Below, piece after piece: positions 1 to 6,588 of a stretch of DNA of 7,259 nt. The stretch is taken from positions 1 to 7,259 of the forward strand of contig CAIYZX010000262.1 in NCBI GenBank assembly GCA_903930745.1, in the 5' to 3' direction. A model generated the notes under the pieces. That model saw only the letters and a program-made list of their open reading frames with translations, did no database searches and was not told where the DNA came from. The DNA is from an uncultured Chloroflexota bacterium. GTDB lineage: Bacteria; Chloroflexota; Limnocylindria; Limnocylindrales; CSP1-4. The stretch's first letter is position 1. Each line of letters opens with the position of its first letter. Position numbers and translations under genes: made by a program.

Positions 1-3
1 CCG

Positions 4-1497
4 CTATGCCTCCTCGTGCAGCTCCGCGTCCGCGCGGGCGAGGATCGCGTCGATGGCCGCCTGGACCTCCGGCGCCACCGGGTCCACCACGGGCCCCGCG
101 AGGATCTCCTCCACCCGCGCCCTCGCCCGCGTGTACATCGACGGACGTCCGGCGGTCTGCCACGCCTCGTACGGCGCCCGCGAGATCAGCCGGGGCTCGT
201 GGAACTCGCCGCTCCGCGCCGCGCGACGGCTGGCCGGCATCGCGAGGAAGTTGCCGCCCGGACCCACCTCGGCGATGTCGTCGAACAGCTCCGCGCCCTC
301 GCGCCCGTCCACGCCGTCCACCAGGCGCAGCGCGAGGTGCGCCAGCTCGTTGTCCACCAGGATCTGCTCCAGGACCAGCGTCTGGTCGCCGTCCAGCTCG
401 CCGTACCCCACCACGATGTCCGCGCCCGCGGCGATGGGCGGCAGCATCGTGAGGAGCTTCTCGATGCAGGCCTCCGGCCCCGTGTCGTGCGCGTCCGTGG
501 CGCAGCCGGCCGCGATCGTTGGCAGGCCGTAGTGGCGGCCCATGGAGGTGAGCGCACCGCTCATGATCCCCATCTCCGGCGTCCCGGCGAGGAAGCCGCC
601 GGATCGGAAGTCCATCGTCCCCACGGCTGACCCGTACTGGACCGGCCGCCCGGGATGCGCCAGCTGGAAGATCACGATGGCGGAGAGCGCCTCCGCGTTC
701 GCGAGCGCGATGTTCCCCAAGAGCGAGGCGGGGCCCGTGGTGCCGGGCACGGGCATGGGCATCATCGTCACCGGGACGTCCCACTCGCCCATCTCGAGGT
801 ACGCGTCCAGCATCTCGCCGTCATGGACCAGCGGGGCCACCGGGCAGTAGACGAGCGACGCGAGGTGCCGCTCCCGCGCCGCCTCCTTGCCGCCCGCCAG
901 CGCCTCCAGCATCTCGCCGAGGTAGCGCGCCTGGTCGCGCCGGTGGAGCTCGTGCTGGCCGTGCTTGGAGAGCGACGTGAGCATGGCCGCGAACTCGTGG
1001 AGGGGGCGCGAGGCCACGGGTTTGTCAGCGGCCGCCACCGGGGGCCAGCCCATGACCGTGAGGTCGCACTGGCCGAAGACGCGCATGGCGTCCACGGTGT
1101 CCTGCTTGCGGCCGTAGCGCCGCTCGCCGGTGGCGAAGTCTCGGGCGAAGGCCGCGGTGCCGTCCATGGCGAACCGGGTGACCGGGGACGGGACCGCGAA
1201 GTCGTGGACGGGGTTGCGCGCGCCGAAGACGAAGGAGCGCGGGGCGAGGGCCATCGCCCGGTCCACGAGCTCCGGGGCCATCTTCACGAGAACGAAGCCT
1301 TCGGGCCCGCCGGGGTCGCCGCCTTCGGCCCGGTCTCCGGCATCGGCCGCGCGCGTGATCTCCGCGCCCGCCGCCGCCAGCACCGGGGGCGCCAGCTCGC
1401 CGTAGACCCTGACCCCCACCTCCGCGAGGATCCGCAGAGACTCCTCGTGCACCCGCCGGATCTCGTCCGCCGAGAGATACCCGCCCTCGTTGCGCAT
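4..1497 (-). CDS. MttB-superfamily methyltransferase (non-pyrrolysine type), copy 1
   Basis: A 497-residue protein of the trimethylamine methyltransferase (MttB) family. The family has a TIM-barrel fold and moves a methyl group from a methylated amine to a cobalamin-binding protein in the cytoplasm. Seen here: the N-terminal SADEIRRVHEESLRILAEVG segment (residues 9-28), the MPMPVPGTTGP core (247-257), the GNAEAL-like stretch ANAEALSAI (266-274), QYGSAVGTMDFRSG (287-300), and the C-terminal VGPGGNFLA (411-419). The length matches the family (about 480-510). No in-frame TAG interrupts it. By my alignment from memory, the pyrrolysine site of archaeal MttB falls at His337 in TDAHDTG. The ATG at 1497 is chosen because GGAGG lies 7 bases upstream and the family N-terminus begins there; upstream in-frame codons give Arg/Ser-rich nonsense that overlaps the next gene. 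An extra acidic Gly/Asp-rich insertion sits at about 50-67. The stop is TAG. Substrate unknown; a glycine betaine-like quaternary amine is plausible by analogy with MtgB. Confidence 0.9.
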   Translation of the reverse strand: MRNEGGYLSADEIRRVHEESLRILAEVGVRVYGELAPPVLAAAGAEITRAADAGDRAEGGDPGGPEGFVLVKMAPELVDRAMALAPRSFVFGARNPVHDFAVPSPVTRFAMDGTAAFARDFATGERRYGRKQDTVDAMRVFGQCDLTVMGWPPVAAADKPVASRPLHEFAAMLTSLSKHGQHELHRRDQARYLGEMLEALAGGKEAARERHLASLVYCPVAPLVHDGEMLDAYLEMGEWDVPVTMMPMPVPGTTGPASLLGNIALANAEALSAIVIFQLAHPGRPVQYGSAVGTMDFRSGGFLAGTPEMGIMSGALTSMGRHYGLPTIAAGCATDAHDTGPEACIEKLLTMLPPIAAGADIVVGYGELDGDQTLVLEQILVDNELAHLALRLVDGVDGREGAELFDDIAEVGPGGNFLAMPASRRAARSGEFHEPRLISRAPYEAWQTAGRPSMYTRARARVEEILAGPVVDPVAPEVQAAIDAILARADAELHEEA

Positions 1498-1504
1498 TCG
1501 TCCG

Positions 1505-1509
1505 CCTCC
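1505..1509 (-). promoter_or_regulatory. Ribosome binding site of MttB-like copy 1
   Basis: GGAGG on the minus strand, 7 bases before the ATG at 1497. It settles the start of copy 1, because a much longer in-frame extension up to 1788 is open only as a by-product of the GC-rich overlapping gene. Confidence 0.75.
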
Positions 1510-1537
1510 CCGTCTGGCCGCGCTTGATCGTGTGTGC

Positions 1538-2989
1538 CTAGCCCTGGTCCTGCATCTCCGCCCGTGCCGCCTGCTCCAGGCGGAGCAGCTCGTCCTCCAC
1601 GCCGTCGGCGAAGGGCAGCGGCTGGTGGGAGGCGATCGCCGCCGCCACCTTCTCACGGGCCTCTTCCAGGATGTCCGGCCGGCCCTGCTGCTCGAACCGG
1701 TCCCACGTGTTGTGGTAGCCCAGCTTCGGCAGCAGCCACTCGCCGCCCCGAACCGCCGCGCGGGTCTCCTGGCGGGCGAGGAAGTCACCCACCGGCCCCA
1801 CCTCCTCGAGCGCCGCGAGGACGTCCGTCTCGCCGATCCCCTCTCCGATCCCCCGTGAGAGCCGCCGGCTGGACCGGTAGATCTCCAGGTCGATGAGGTA
1901 GGTCTCCAGGCAGAGCGTGGACGCGCCGCCCAGCGACCCCGGGCCGATGATGACGTCCGGCCGCGAGAGCACCGGCAGCATCCAGTTGATCGCCCGCTCG
2001 TAGGAGCTCTGGATGCCGGGCACGAACTGGTCCGAGCCCGCGTTGGACGCGGTCACCGGCAGGTTGTAGAAGCGGCCCATCTCCGTGGTGGCCGCGCCCA
2101 GCAGCGCATGCTCGGGTCCGCCACCCGCCCAGCGCCCGGAGCGCGGCTCCATCGCCGCCAGCGCCGCACCGTAGATGACCGGCGCGCCCGGCTGGGCCAC
2201 CTGCGCCAGGGTGATCGCGCCCAGCACCTCGGCGTTGCCGGAGACCACCGTGGACCGCAGGCCCGTGGGGGCCGAGGTGCCCATCATGGGCATCGGCATG
2301 ATGCAGACGGGGATGCCCCAGCCCACCGTGGCGAGGTAGGCGTCCGTGTGCTCCTGCTCCATCGCGAGCGGGCTCACCGGGCAGAAGAGGATGCTGAACG
2401 GCTTGAGGTCCCGGACGCGCTCGCGGGACCCGTAGATGGTCTCCAGCACGCGGAGCAGCCAGGCGGCGTCCGCCGGCGAGGCCACCTCGTCCTGGATGTG
2501 CTTGGAGAAGAGCGTGTGGACCCAGCGCCAGTGGTGGACCGCGGGACCGGGGCCGCCGCTGCCCTCCACGCCGCTGTTGACCATGCGCCAGTAGCAGCCG
2601 ATCTCGTCCAGCGTGTCCACGAGGCGCGTGGCCTGCGCCCAGTCATCCCAGGTGGGCGCGCGGCGCTCGCCGGTGACCGTGTCGTAGACCGTGGTGGTCT
2701 CGCCGTCCGGCATGAGCGTGGTCTCGCCCTGGTTGAGGCGGAGGACGTGGCCCTCGCGGCGGGCGCCCATGTCGAACTGCTTCGGGGCGGAGGCGAGCGC
2801 CTGCTCCACGAGCGCCCTGGGGAACCGGACGCGCCGCTCCGCCTCGTCCACCCGCGCGCCGGCGCCGCCGAGGAGCGCCCGGGCCTTGGCGGAGTCGATG
2901 CGCATGCCGATCCGCTCGAGCGCCTGGAGCGACTGCTCGTGGATGCCGGCGATCTCGGCATCGGACAGGACGCGCAGGAGGGTGGACAT
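1538..2989 (-). CDS. MttB-superfamily methyltransferase (non-pyrrolysine type), copy 2
   Basis: A 483-residue MttB-family protein, first gene of the two-gene methyltransferase unit and 40 bases upstream of copy 1. Family features: LSDAEIAGIHEQSLQALERIG (from residue 8), MPMPMMGTSAP (231-241), GNAEVLGAITLAQ (251-263), VIYGAALAAMEPRSG (271-285), and EEVGPVGDFLA (395-405). These line up in order with copy 1, yet overall identity looks modest, so the two probably differ in substrate or partner. At the position I align to the MttB pyrrolysine the residue is Phe322 (SDQF), not Lys, and there is no in-frame amber codon. The ATG at 2989 is preferred over in-frame starts at 3049 and 3127: GGGGAG lies 6 bases upstream and the recognisable N-terminus begins just after it. 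The stop is TAG. The expected partner, a corrinoid protein with a B12-binding domain, is not in this window, so the methyl acceptor is unknown. Confidence 0.9.
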   Translation of the reverse strand: MSTLLRVLSDAEIAGIHEQSLQALERIGMRIDSAKARALLGGAGARVDEAERRVRFPRALVEQALASAPKQFDMGARREGHVLRLNQGETTLMPDGETTTVYDTVTGERRAPTWDDWAQATRLVDTLDEIGCYWRMVNSGVEGSGGPGPAVHHWRWVHTLFSKHIQDEVASPADAAWLLRVLETIYGSRERVRDLKPFSILFCPVSPLAMEQEHTDAYLATVGWGIPVCIMPMPMMGTSAPTGLRSTVVSGNAEVLGAITLAQVAQPGAPVIYGAALAAMEPRSGRWAGGGPEHALLGAATTEMGRFYNLPVTASNAGSDQFVPGIQSSYERAINWMLPVLSRPDVIIGPGSLGGASTLCLETYLIDLEIYRSSRRLSRGIGEGIGETDVLAALEEVGPVGDFLARQETRAAVRGGEWLLPKLGYHNTWDRFEQQGRPDILEEAREKVAAAIASHQPLPFADGVEDELLRLEQAARAEMQDQG

Positions 2990-2995
2990 GGGCGG

Positions 2996-3001
2996 CTCCC
3001 C
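2996..3001 (-). promoter_or_regulatory. Ribosome binding site of MttB-like copy 2
   Basis: GGGGAG on the minus strand, 6 bases before the ATG at 2989. It supports this start over the upstream in-frame ATG at 3049 and the start at 3127. Confidence 0.65.
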
Positions 3002-3090
3002 GGTGGCGGCGTGGTCGTGGGCGTTCGTGCGGGCGTTGGACCGCAGCATGACCCGCGGAGTGGGCGGCACGCCTCGCGGTCCCGGGGCGC

Positions 3091-3116
3091 GGAACCGGGT
3101 CGGCCGCCGTGGCGTC
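3091..3116 (+). promoter_or_regulatory. Possible ECF-sigma-type promoter for the lipoprotein gene
   Basis: In the 177-base divergent region, GGAAC (3091-3095) is followed after 17 bases by CGTC (3113-3116). This resembles the GGAAC / CGTC pair used by many extracytoplasmic-function sigma factors. Transcription would start near 3122-3125, leaving a leader of about 40 bases before the GTG at 3167. The match is short and in GC-rich DNA could occur by chance. No convincing -35/-10 pair was seen for the minus-strand MttB-like gene in the same region. Confidence 0.2.
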
Positions 3117-3156
3117 ACGCTCCCCAACCGCTACCATCCGGCGTCCGCCAGTCCTC

Positions 3157-3160
3157 GAGG
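3157..3160 (+). promoter_or_regulatory. Ribosome binding site deciding the lipoprotein start
   Basis: GAGG ends 6 bases before the GTG at 3167. An in-frame TTG at 3161 directly abuts it and would have no spacer, so GTG 3167 is the better start. No in-frame ATG exists near the signal peptide. Confidence 0.55.
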
Positions 3161-3166
3161 TTGATC

Positions 3167-4192
3167 GTGTCCTCCGCGTCCCCGTCGTCCCGCAACCGTC
3201 CCGCCGGTCATTCCGCCCGTCGCCCCTCCCGCCCGGTCGCGGGCGCCCTCGTCGCGCTCGCCTGCGCATCGGTCCTGCTCGCCGCGTGCGGCGGCAGCGC
3301 CGTCGCCCCGGCCACGCCCGGTCCCACCGCCACGCCCTCGGCCACCGAGGCGCCGTCCGCGACCCAGGCCGCCACGGAAGCCCCCGCGGAGTCCGCCACG
3401 CTCCTGCTCCAGGTCCGCTCCGAGGGCGGGTTCATCAACCCGTCCGCGCGCATCGGCGCCCTGCCGCTCGTGACCGTTGACTCGGATGGCCGCATCTACA
3501 CCGCGGGCGCGTCCGGCATGACGATGATCTCCACGGTCCTCGTCCGGGACACGGGTGCGGCGGGTGCGGCGGCGATCCTCGAGGCCATCAAGGCCGCCGG
3601 CCTGGACACGGACAACGCGGGCTCCGGCGGCCCCAACACCAACCCGGACGCCGGCCAGACCATCGTCACCGTGGTGATCAACGGGGAGACGTTCGAGACC
3701 CGGCTCTCGTCCGGCGGCGGCGTGCCGAACGGCGGGAACCCGGGCGGCATCGGCATCGGCGGGGGCACGAACCCCGGCGGGCCGGTGATCGGCGGCGGCG
3801 GGACGGGTGGAACGGCCACGGGTGGCATCTCCGCGGCCGAGGACCTGGTCGCCAGGCTCCAGGATCCCACCGTGGGCTGGGGTGGTCCGGCGGTCCCGGC
3901 CACCGAGCTTGCGCCGCAGGGCTACCTCGTGTCCGTGGCGCCGCTGCCGGACGGCGGCATGGGCGGCACGCCCGTGGACTGGCCGCTGGCCACGGCGCTC
4001 GCAGACTTCGGCTCGCTCGCCACGGCGAACATGGGCCAGGACGGCCTTCGGACCGGCAACGTGCTGGGCGCGGACGCCACGGCGCTCGCCACGGCGCTTG
4101 GTGAGGCGCCCTTCGGTACGGTGCTCTCGTCCGGTGGCAAGACCTGGAGCGCGTGGATCCGCCCGCTCCTGCCGGACGAACTGGGCTCCTAG
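3167..4192 (+). CDS. Secreted lipoprotein of unknown function
   Basis: A 341-residue protein from a GTG start. Residues 1-23 are a basic n-region with Arg9, 11, 18, 19 and 22. Residues 24-40 are hydrophobic. The lipobox LAAC places the lipidated cysteine at Cys41, followed by GG, so the mature protein should be anchored on the outer face of the cytoplasmic membrane. A Pro/Thr/Ala/Ser/Glu-rich flexible linker follows (44-77). Next is a likely beta-rich domain (78-182) containing LLQVRSEGGF and VTVDSDGRIYTAG, a glycine-rich segment (183-220) of GGN/GGT-type repeats, and a second globular part (221-341) with GYLVSVAPLPDGG, DWPLATALADFG and KTWSAWIRPLLP. The second half could be a separate lobe joined by the Gly-rich linker. 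I recognise the style of high-GC environmental lipoproteins (an LQVRxEGGF-type opening) but no characterised family. It is the only plus-strand gene, divergent from the methyltransferases and convergent with the molybdoenzyme operon, so it is probably its own transcription unit. The stop is TAG. Confidence 0.85.
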   Translation: MSSASPSSRNRPAGHSARRPSRPVAGALVALACASVLLAACGGSAVAPATPGPTATPSATEAPSATQAATEAPAESATLLLQVRSEGGFINPSARIGALPLVTVDSDGRIYTAGASGMTMISTVLVRDTGAAGAAAILEAIKAAGLDTDNAGSGGPNTNPDAGQTIVTVVINGETFETRLSSGGGVPNGGNPGGIGIGGGTNPGGPVIGGGGTGGTATGGISAAEDLVARLQDPTVGWGGPAVPATELAPQGYLVSVAPLPDGGMGGTPVDWPLATALADFGSLATANMGQDGLRTGNVLGADATALATALGEAPFGTVLSSGGKTWSAWIRPLLPDELGS

Positions 4193-4236
4193 CCCTCCTC
4201 CGCCGGCCACGCCTCCCTCGCCCGGAGCCCGCCCGG

Positions 4237-4387
4237 TGCCCGCCCAGCGGGCAACCTGCACGACGGAGCTGCATTCCTGCCCGCTTGCGGATGCAGATCC
4301 GACGAATCCGGGTGCAACGTGCAGATTCTGCCCGCGTGGAGATGCAGGATCGCCGGGGCGTCGGCTGGGCTGCCCGCTGGGCGGGCA
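4237..4387. repeat. 151-base unit bounded by a perfect 17-base inverted repeat
   Basis: TGCCCGCCCAGCGGGCA at 4237-4253 recurs as its exact reverse complement at 4371-4387. Each end is itself a hairpin: a 7-base stem with a CCA loop on the left, and an 8-base stem (4370-4377 with 4381-4388) with a TGG loop on the right. The heptamer TGCCCGC occurs four times in the same direction, at 4237, 4278, 4329 and 4371 (steps of 41, 51 and 42). TGCA occurs six times between 4257 and 4346. Two imperfect direct copies, 4270-4301 and 4320-4352, share CTGCCCGC followed 6-7 bases later by GATGCAG. A further stem pairs GATTCTGC (4324-4331) with GCAGGATC (4344-4351), one G-T wobble. No coding potential is evident. 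It could be a REP- or MITE-like interspersed repeat, or a structured region serving the convergent gene ends. The left hairpin lies 45 bases after the lipoprotein stop but has no T-run. Confidence 0.6.
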
Positions 4388-4390
4388 GGA

Positions 4391-4432
4391 GATCGGCCGG
4401 GTCCTCGGATACCGGCACGAACGCGGCCGATC
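4391..4432. repeat. Inverted repeat, 9-base perfect stem
   Basis: GATCGGCCG (4391-4399) and CGGCCGATC (4424-4432) are perfect complements around a 24-base loop, starting 3 bases after the 151-base unit ends. The loop can form a small inner stem (GGT 4400-4402 with ACC 4411-4413). It may be part of the same repeat region. No T-run follows on either strand. Confidence 0.45.
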
Positions 4433-4471
4433 GCGCGGGCCGTCCTCGCGGCTGACCGTCCCAGCGGCCGA

Positions 4472-4500
4472 GGGCCCGGCCGTCCTCGGGGGCCCGGCCG
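4472..4500. repeat. Short direct repeat GGGCCCGGCCG
   Basis: The 11-mer GGGCCCGGCCG occurs at 4472-4482 and 4490-4500. The 9-mer CCGTCCTCG also occurs twice, at 4440-4448 and 4480-4488. These are simple GC-rich repeats in the non-coding stretch; no function is apparent. Confidence 0.35.
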
Positions 4501-4535
4501 GCGGTCGACCAGGACGACAGGCCCGAGAAACGGTG

Positions 4536-4567
4536 CGCCGGCCCGGTGCAGGGACACCGGACCGGCG
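4536..4567 (-). terminator. Likely intrinsic terminator of the molybdoenzyme operon
   Basis: Two 6-base stem blocks, CGCCGG/CCGGCG (4536-4541 with 4562-4567) and CCGGTG/CACCGG (4543-4548 with 4555-4560), are separated by one C-A mismatch and enclose a CAGGGA loop. Read on the minus strand, the hairpin begins 42 bases past the NrfD-family stop, and TTTCT follows it after five bases (CACCG). The T-tract is short and offset, so termination might be weak or Rho-dependent. Confidence 0.4.
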
Positions 4568-4609
4568 GGGGCCACCGTTGGGAGGGGCGCGAGGAGCAGC
4601 GCCCGGGCA

Positions 4610-5878
4610 TCAGTGCGTGTCAGGCTCCTTGAGCGGCAGGATCCGCACGGAGATCGTGAACACGAGCGCTCCGAAGGCCAGCACGCCCAGCACCACGAGC
4701 CACTCGATGATCGTGGGCACGTAGAAGTAGCTCTCGGCGAAGGACGTCACTCCGCCCGGGCGGCCCACCGGAAGGCCCGGCGGCAGCTCGATGTTCGGGA
4801 AGGACAGTCCGTTCAGGACGAGGTTGAGGCGGTGGACGAAGATGCCCACGATCGCGATCCCGCCGGCCGTGGCCACCATCGCGGGGCGCTGCCGCAGCGG
4901 CCGGATCGCCAGGATCACGAACGGCACCACGAGGCCCACCACCACCTCGAAGAGGAAGAGCGGCAGGTACGGGCCGGAGAGCATCCGCCGGGCGGCATCC
5001 GCCTCCGGGGCGCCCGGGTAGAGCGCGGTCAGGTACTCGGCCAGGAGGAGGAACCCCTCCACGGCCGTGAAGACGCCCAGCAGGCCGCCGAGCAGCGCCA
5101 CCAGGTCGTCGCCGAAGTCCAGGCGCTTGAAGTGCCGCAGGAGCACGGCCAGGATGATCACCAGGCCCATGCCGGAGACCAGCGCGGACGCGATGAACAT
5201 CGGCGCCATGATGGACGTGTACCAGAACCCCCGGCTGATCTGGAGGCCGAAGATCCACGCCGTGATGGAGTGCAGCATGATCGCTGCGGGAAGAGCCACC
5301 CAGGCCATGGCGCTCTTGATCTTCTCGTCGCGCGCGATCGCCGCCGGCGACGCGCTGGTCCCCAGGGCGAAGCGGGACCCGGCACGGGCGAAGTCCGCAC
5401 GGGCGTAGAGCCAGACGTAGAACGCGGACATCGCCATGTAGATCGTGACGATGGTGATGTCCCAGACCATGGGCGACGTGGGGTTGAAGTAGAGCGGGAT
5501 GTTCAGGATCCGTTCCGGCCGGCCCAGGTCCGGGAGGATGAACGTGGCCGCGAGGACCACGGCCACCGTGGCCTCCAGGACCGCGAGCCGCGTGATGGGC
5601 TTGAAGGCCTTGATCCCGAAGAGCCGGCCCGCGGAGGCCACGATCAGGCCGCCCGCGGAGAGGCCAACGAAGAACATGAAGAAGAGGATGTACTGGCCCC
5701 ACATCACGGTGTTGCGCATGCCCGTGACCACGAGGCCGTTGGCGAACTGGTAGAGGAACGCGGCCACGCCGATGGCCATGACCACCAGGAGGAGCGCGAT
5801 CCAGGCGAGGAACCGGCCGCCGTAGCGGCGCGAGGGAGCCACGGCCAGGCCGGGCGCGGGGGTTGCGGCGGCGCTCAC
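4610..5878 (-). CDS. nrfD: NrfD/PsrC-family membrane anchor subunit of a molybdoenzyme
   Basis: A 422-residue integral membrane protein of the NrfD/PsrC family, the subunit that exchanges electrons with the quinone pool and passes them to or from the iron-sulfur subunit. About ten hydrophobic helices are visible, at roughly 22-46, 62-84, 97-115, 136-158, 188-212, 222-247, 258-282, 303-325, 332-355 and 387-412. Family-like stretches include FFVGLSAGGLIVAS (69-82), PDLGRPERILNI (116-127), HSITAWIFGLQISRGFWY (203-220) and FAESYFYVPTIIEW (380-393). The GTG start overlaps the upstream stop as GTGA (4 bases), with GGAGGT 7 bases before it, so translation is probably coupled. It is the last gene of the operon. 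No heme ligands or Cys clusters are evident, as expected for NrfD/PsrC rather than cytochrome-b anchors. DmsC-like and PsrC-like roles cannot be separated here. Confidence 0.93.
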   Translation of the reverse strand: MSAAATPAPGLAVAPSRRYGGRFLAWIALLLVVMAIGVAAFLYQFANGLVVTGMRNTVMWGQYILFFMFFVGLSAGGLIVASAGRLFGIKAFKPITRLAVLEATVAVVLAATFILPDLGRPERILNIPLYFNPTSPMVWDITIVTIYMAMSAFYVWLYARADFARAGSRFALGTSASPAAIARDEKIKSAMAWVALPAAIMLHSITAWIFGLQISRGFWYTSIMAPMFIASALVSGMGLVIILAVLLRHFKRLDFGDDLVALLGGLLGVFTAVEGFLLLAEYLTALYPGAPEADAARRMLSGPYLPLFLFEVVVGLVVPFVILAIRPLRQRPAMVATAGGIAIVGIFVHRLNLVLNGLSFPNIELPPGLPVGRPGGVTSFAESYFYVPTIIEWLVVLGVLAFGALVFTISVRILPLKEPDTH

Positions 5879-6588
5879 AGCGGGGACCTCCGGCGGGGCG
5901 AGAGGTAGAAGACGGACGGGTTGGTGCCGGCCTCTTCGAGGAGGACCGTGCCCTCGCGCTCGCGGATGAGCGTGGCGAGACGGCCGTTCGTGTCGTTCAG
6001 GTCACCGAAGACACGCGCTCCGGCGGGACAGCTGACCACGCAGGAGGGCTTCTGGTCCTCGGCGAGCCGCTGCACGCACATCGTGCACTTCTCCACCGTG
6101 CCCAGCGGACGGGCGTCCACCATGCCGGTCTCGTGCGGGGTGGGCCGCTCGGGCTCGCCCCAGTTGAAGTTCCGGACGCCGTACGGGCACGCGATCATGC
6201 AGTACCGGCAGCCGATGCACCGGTCCGTGTCCTGCATCACGATGCCGTCCGAGCGATGGTACGTGGCCTGCACCGGGCAGACCTTCACGCACGGCGCGTT
6301 CTCGCAGTGCTGGCACGCGAGCGGCAGCCACTGCATGGACATGCCGCCCTCGCGGCCCACCTTGGGCTGGTCCAGCGCCTCACCGTCCGTGAGGATCCTG
6401 TTCCACCACATCCCGAGCGGGATGTCATTCTCGCTCTTGCAGATAACGGCGCACGACCAGCAGCCGATGCACCGCTCCTGGTCCACCGCCATGCCCCAGT
6501 GGGGCTTGTCCGATCGGGGGCCAATCTCGCCCCACGCCCGCGAGGCGTCCGAGAGCGCCTCGATCGGGGAGATCTTGCTGTCCGACAT
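5875..6588 (-). CDS. Four-cluster 4Fe-4S electron-transfer subunit (DmsB/PsrB/NrfC type)
   Basis: A 237-residue ferredoxin-like subunit that carries electrons between the molybdenum subunit and the membrane anchor. Sixteen cysteines fall in four groups: Cys40/43/46/50, Cys92/95/100/104, Cys124/127/130/134 and Cys168/171/183/187. The third group reads CIGCRYCMIACPYG and the second CQHCENAPCVKVCP, both typical of the family. No cysteine is replaced by Trp or Asp, so four [4Fe-4S] clusters are expected rather than the 3Fe-4S variant of NarH-type proteins. There is no signal peptide. The subunit is either cytoplasmic or exported together with a Tat-targeted catalytic subunit, whose N-terminus is outside the window. 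The ATG shares one base with the upstream stop (TGATG), and its own TGA lies inside the start of the NrfD gene, so all three genes are tightly coupled. The C-terminal tail (from about 190) is short and basic (PRRRSPL). Confidence 0.95.
   Translation of the reverse strand: MSDSKISPIEALSDASRAWGEIGPRSDKPHWGMAVDQERCIGCWSCAVICKSENDIPLGMWWNRILTDGEALDQPKVGREGGMSMQWLPLACQHCENAPCVKVCPVQATYHRSDGIVMQDTDRCIGCRYCMIACPYGVRNFNWGEPERPTPHETGMVDARPLGTVEKCTMCVQRLAEDQKPSCVVSCPAGARVFGDLNDTNGRLATLIREREGTVLLEEAGTNPSVFYLSPRRRSPL
5886..5891 (-). promoter_or_regulatory. Ribosome binding site of the NrfD-family gene
   Basis: GGAGGT on the minus strand, 7 bases before the GTG at 5878 and inside the end of the iron-sulfur gene. 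It fixes the non-ATG start of the anchor gene. Confidence 0.7.

Noticed and set aside
1498..1540. Amber readthrough joining the two MttB-like genes through the TAG at 1538
   Set aside because: The frame after that TAG does not match the frame of copy 1, copy 1 has its own ribosome binding site and ATG, and each protein already has full family length.
2990..3166. Sigma-70 promoter for the MttB-like pair in the divergent region
   Set aside because: On the minus strand I found no TTGACA-like and TATAAT-like pair at proper spacing; only isolated weak hexamers such as GGTAGC.
2108..4192. A 694-codon plus-strand open frame running into the lipoprotein gene
   Set aside because: Its first 350 codons lie antisense to the clear MttB-like gene and give His/Arg/Gly/Ala-rich sequence with no domain. 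Only the part from 3167 has a signal peptide, lipobox and ribosome binding site.
3131..4261. A 376-codon minus-strand open frame opposite the lipoprotein
   Set aside because: Low-complexity Arg/Gly/Ala sequence with no motif. It would run antisense through the lipoprotein signal peptide and linker region.
4237..4387. CRISPR-like array suggested by four spaced TGCCCGC boxes
   Set aside because: The repeated unit is only 7 bases, spacing varies (41, 51, 42), and the intervening segments themselves share sequence. No cas gene is present.
4319..5908. A 529-codon plus-strand open frame opposite the NrfD gene
   Set aside because: Its composition is dominated by Arg, His, Glu, Asp and Gly, typical of the antisense frame of a hydrophobic GC-rich gene. 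The opposite strand encodes an unmistakable ten-helix NrfD-family protein.
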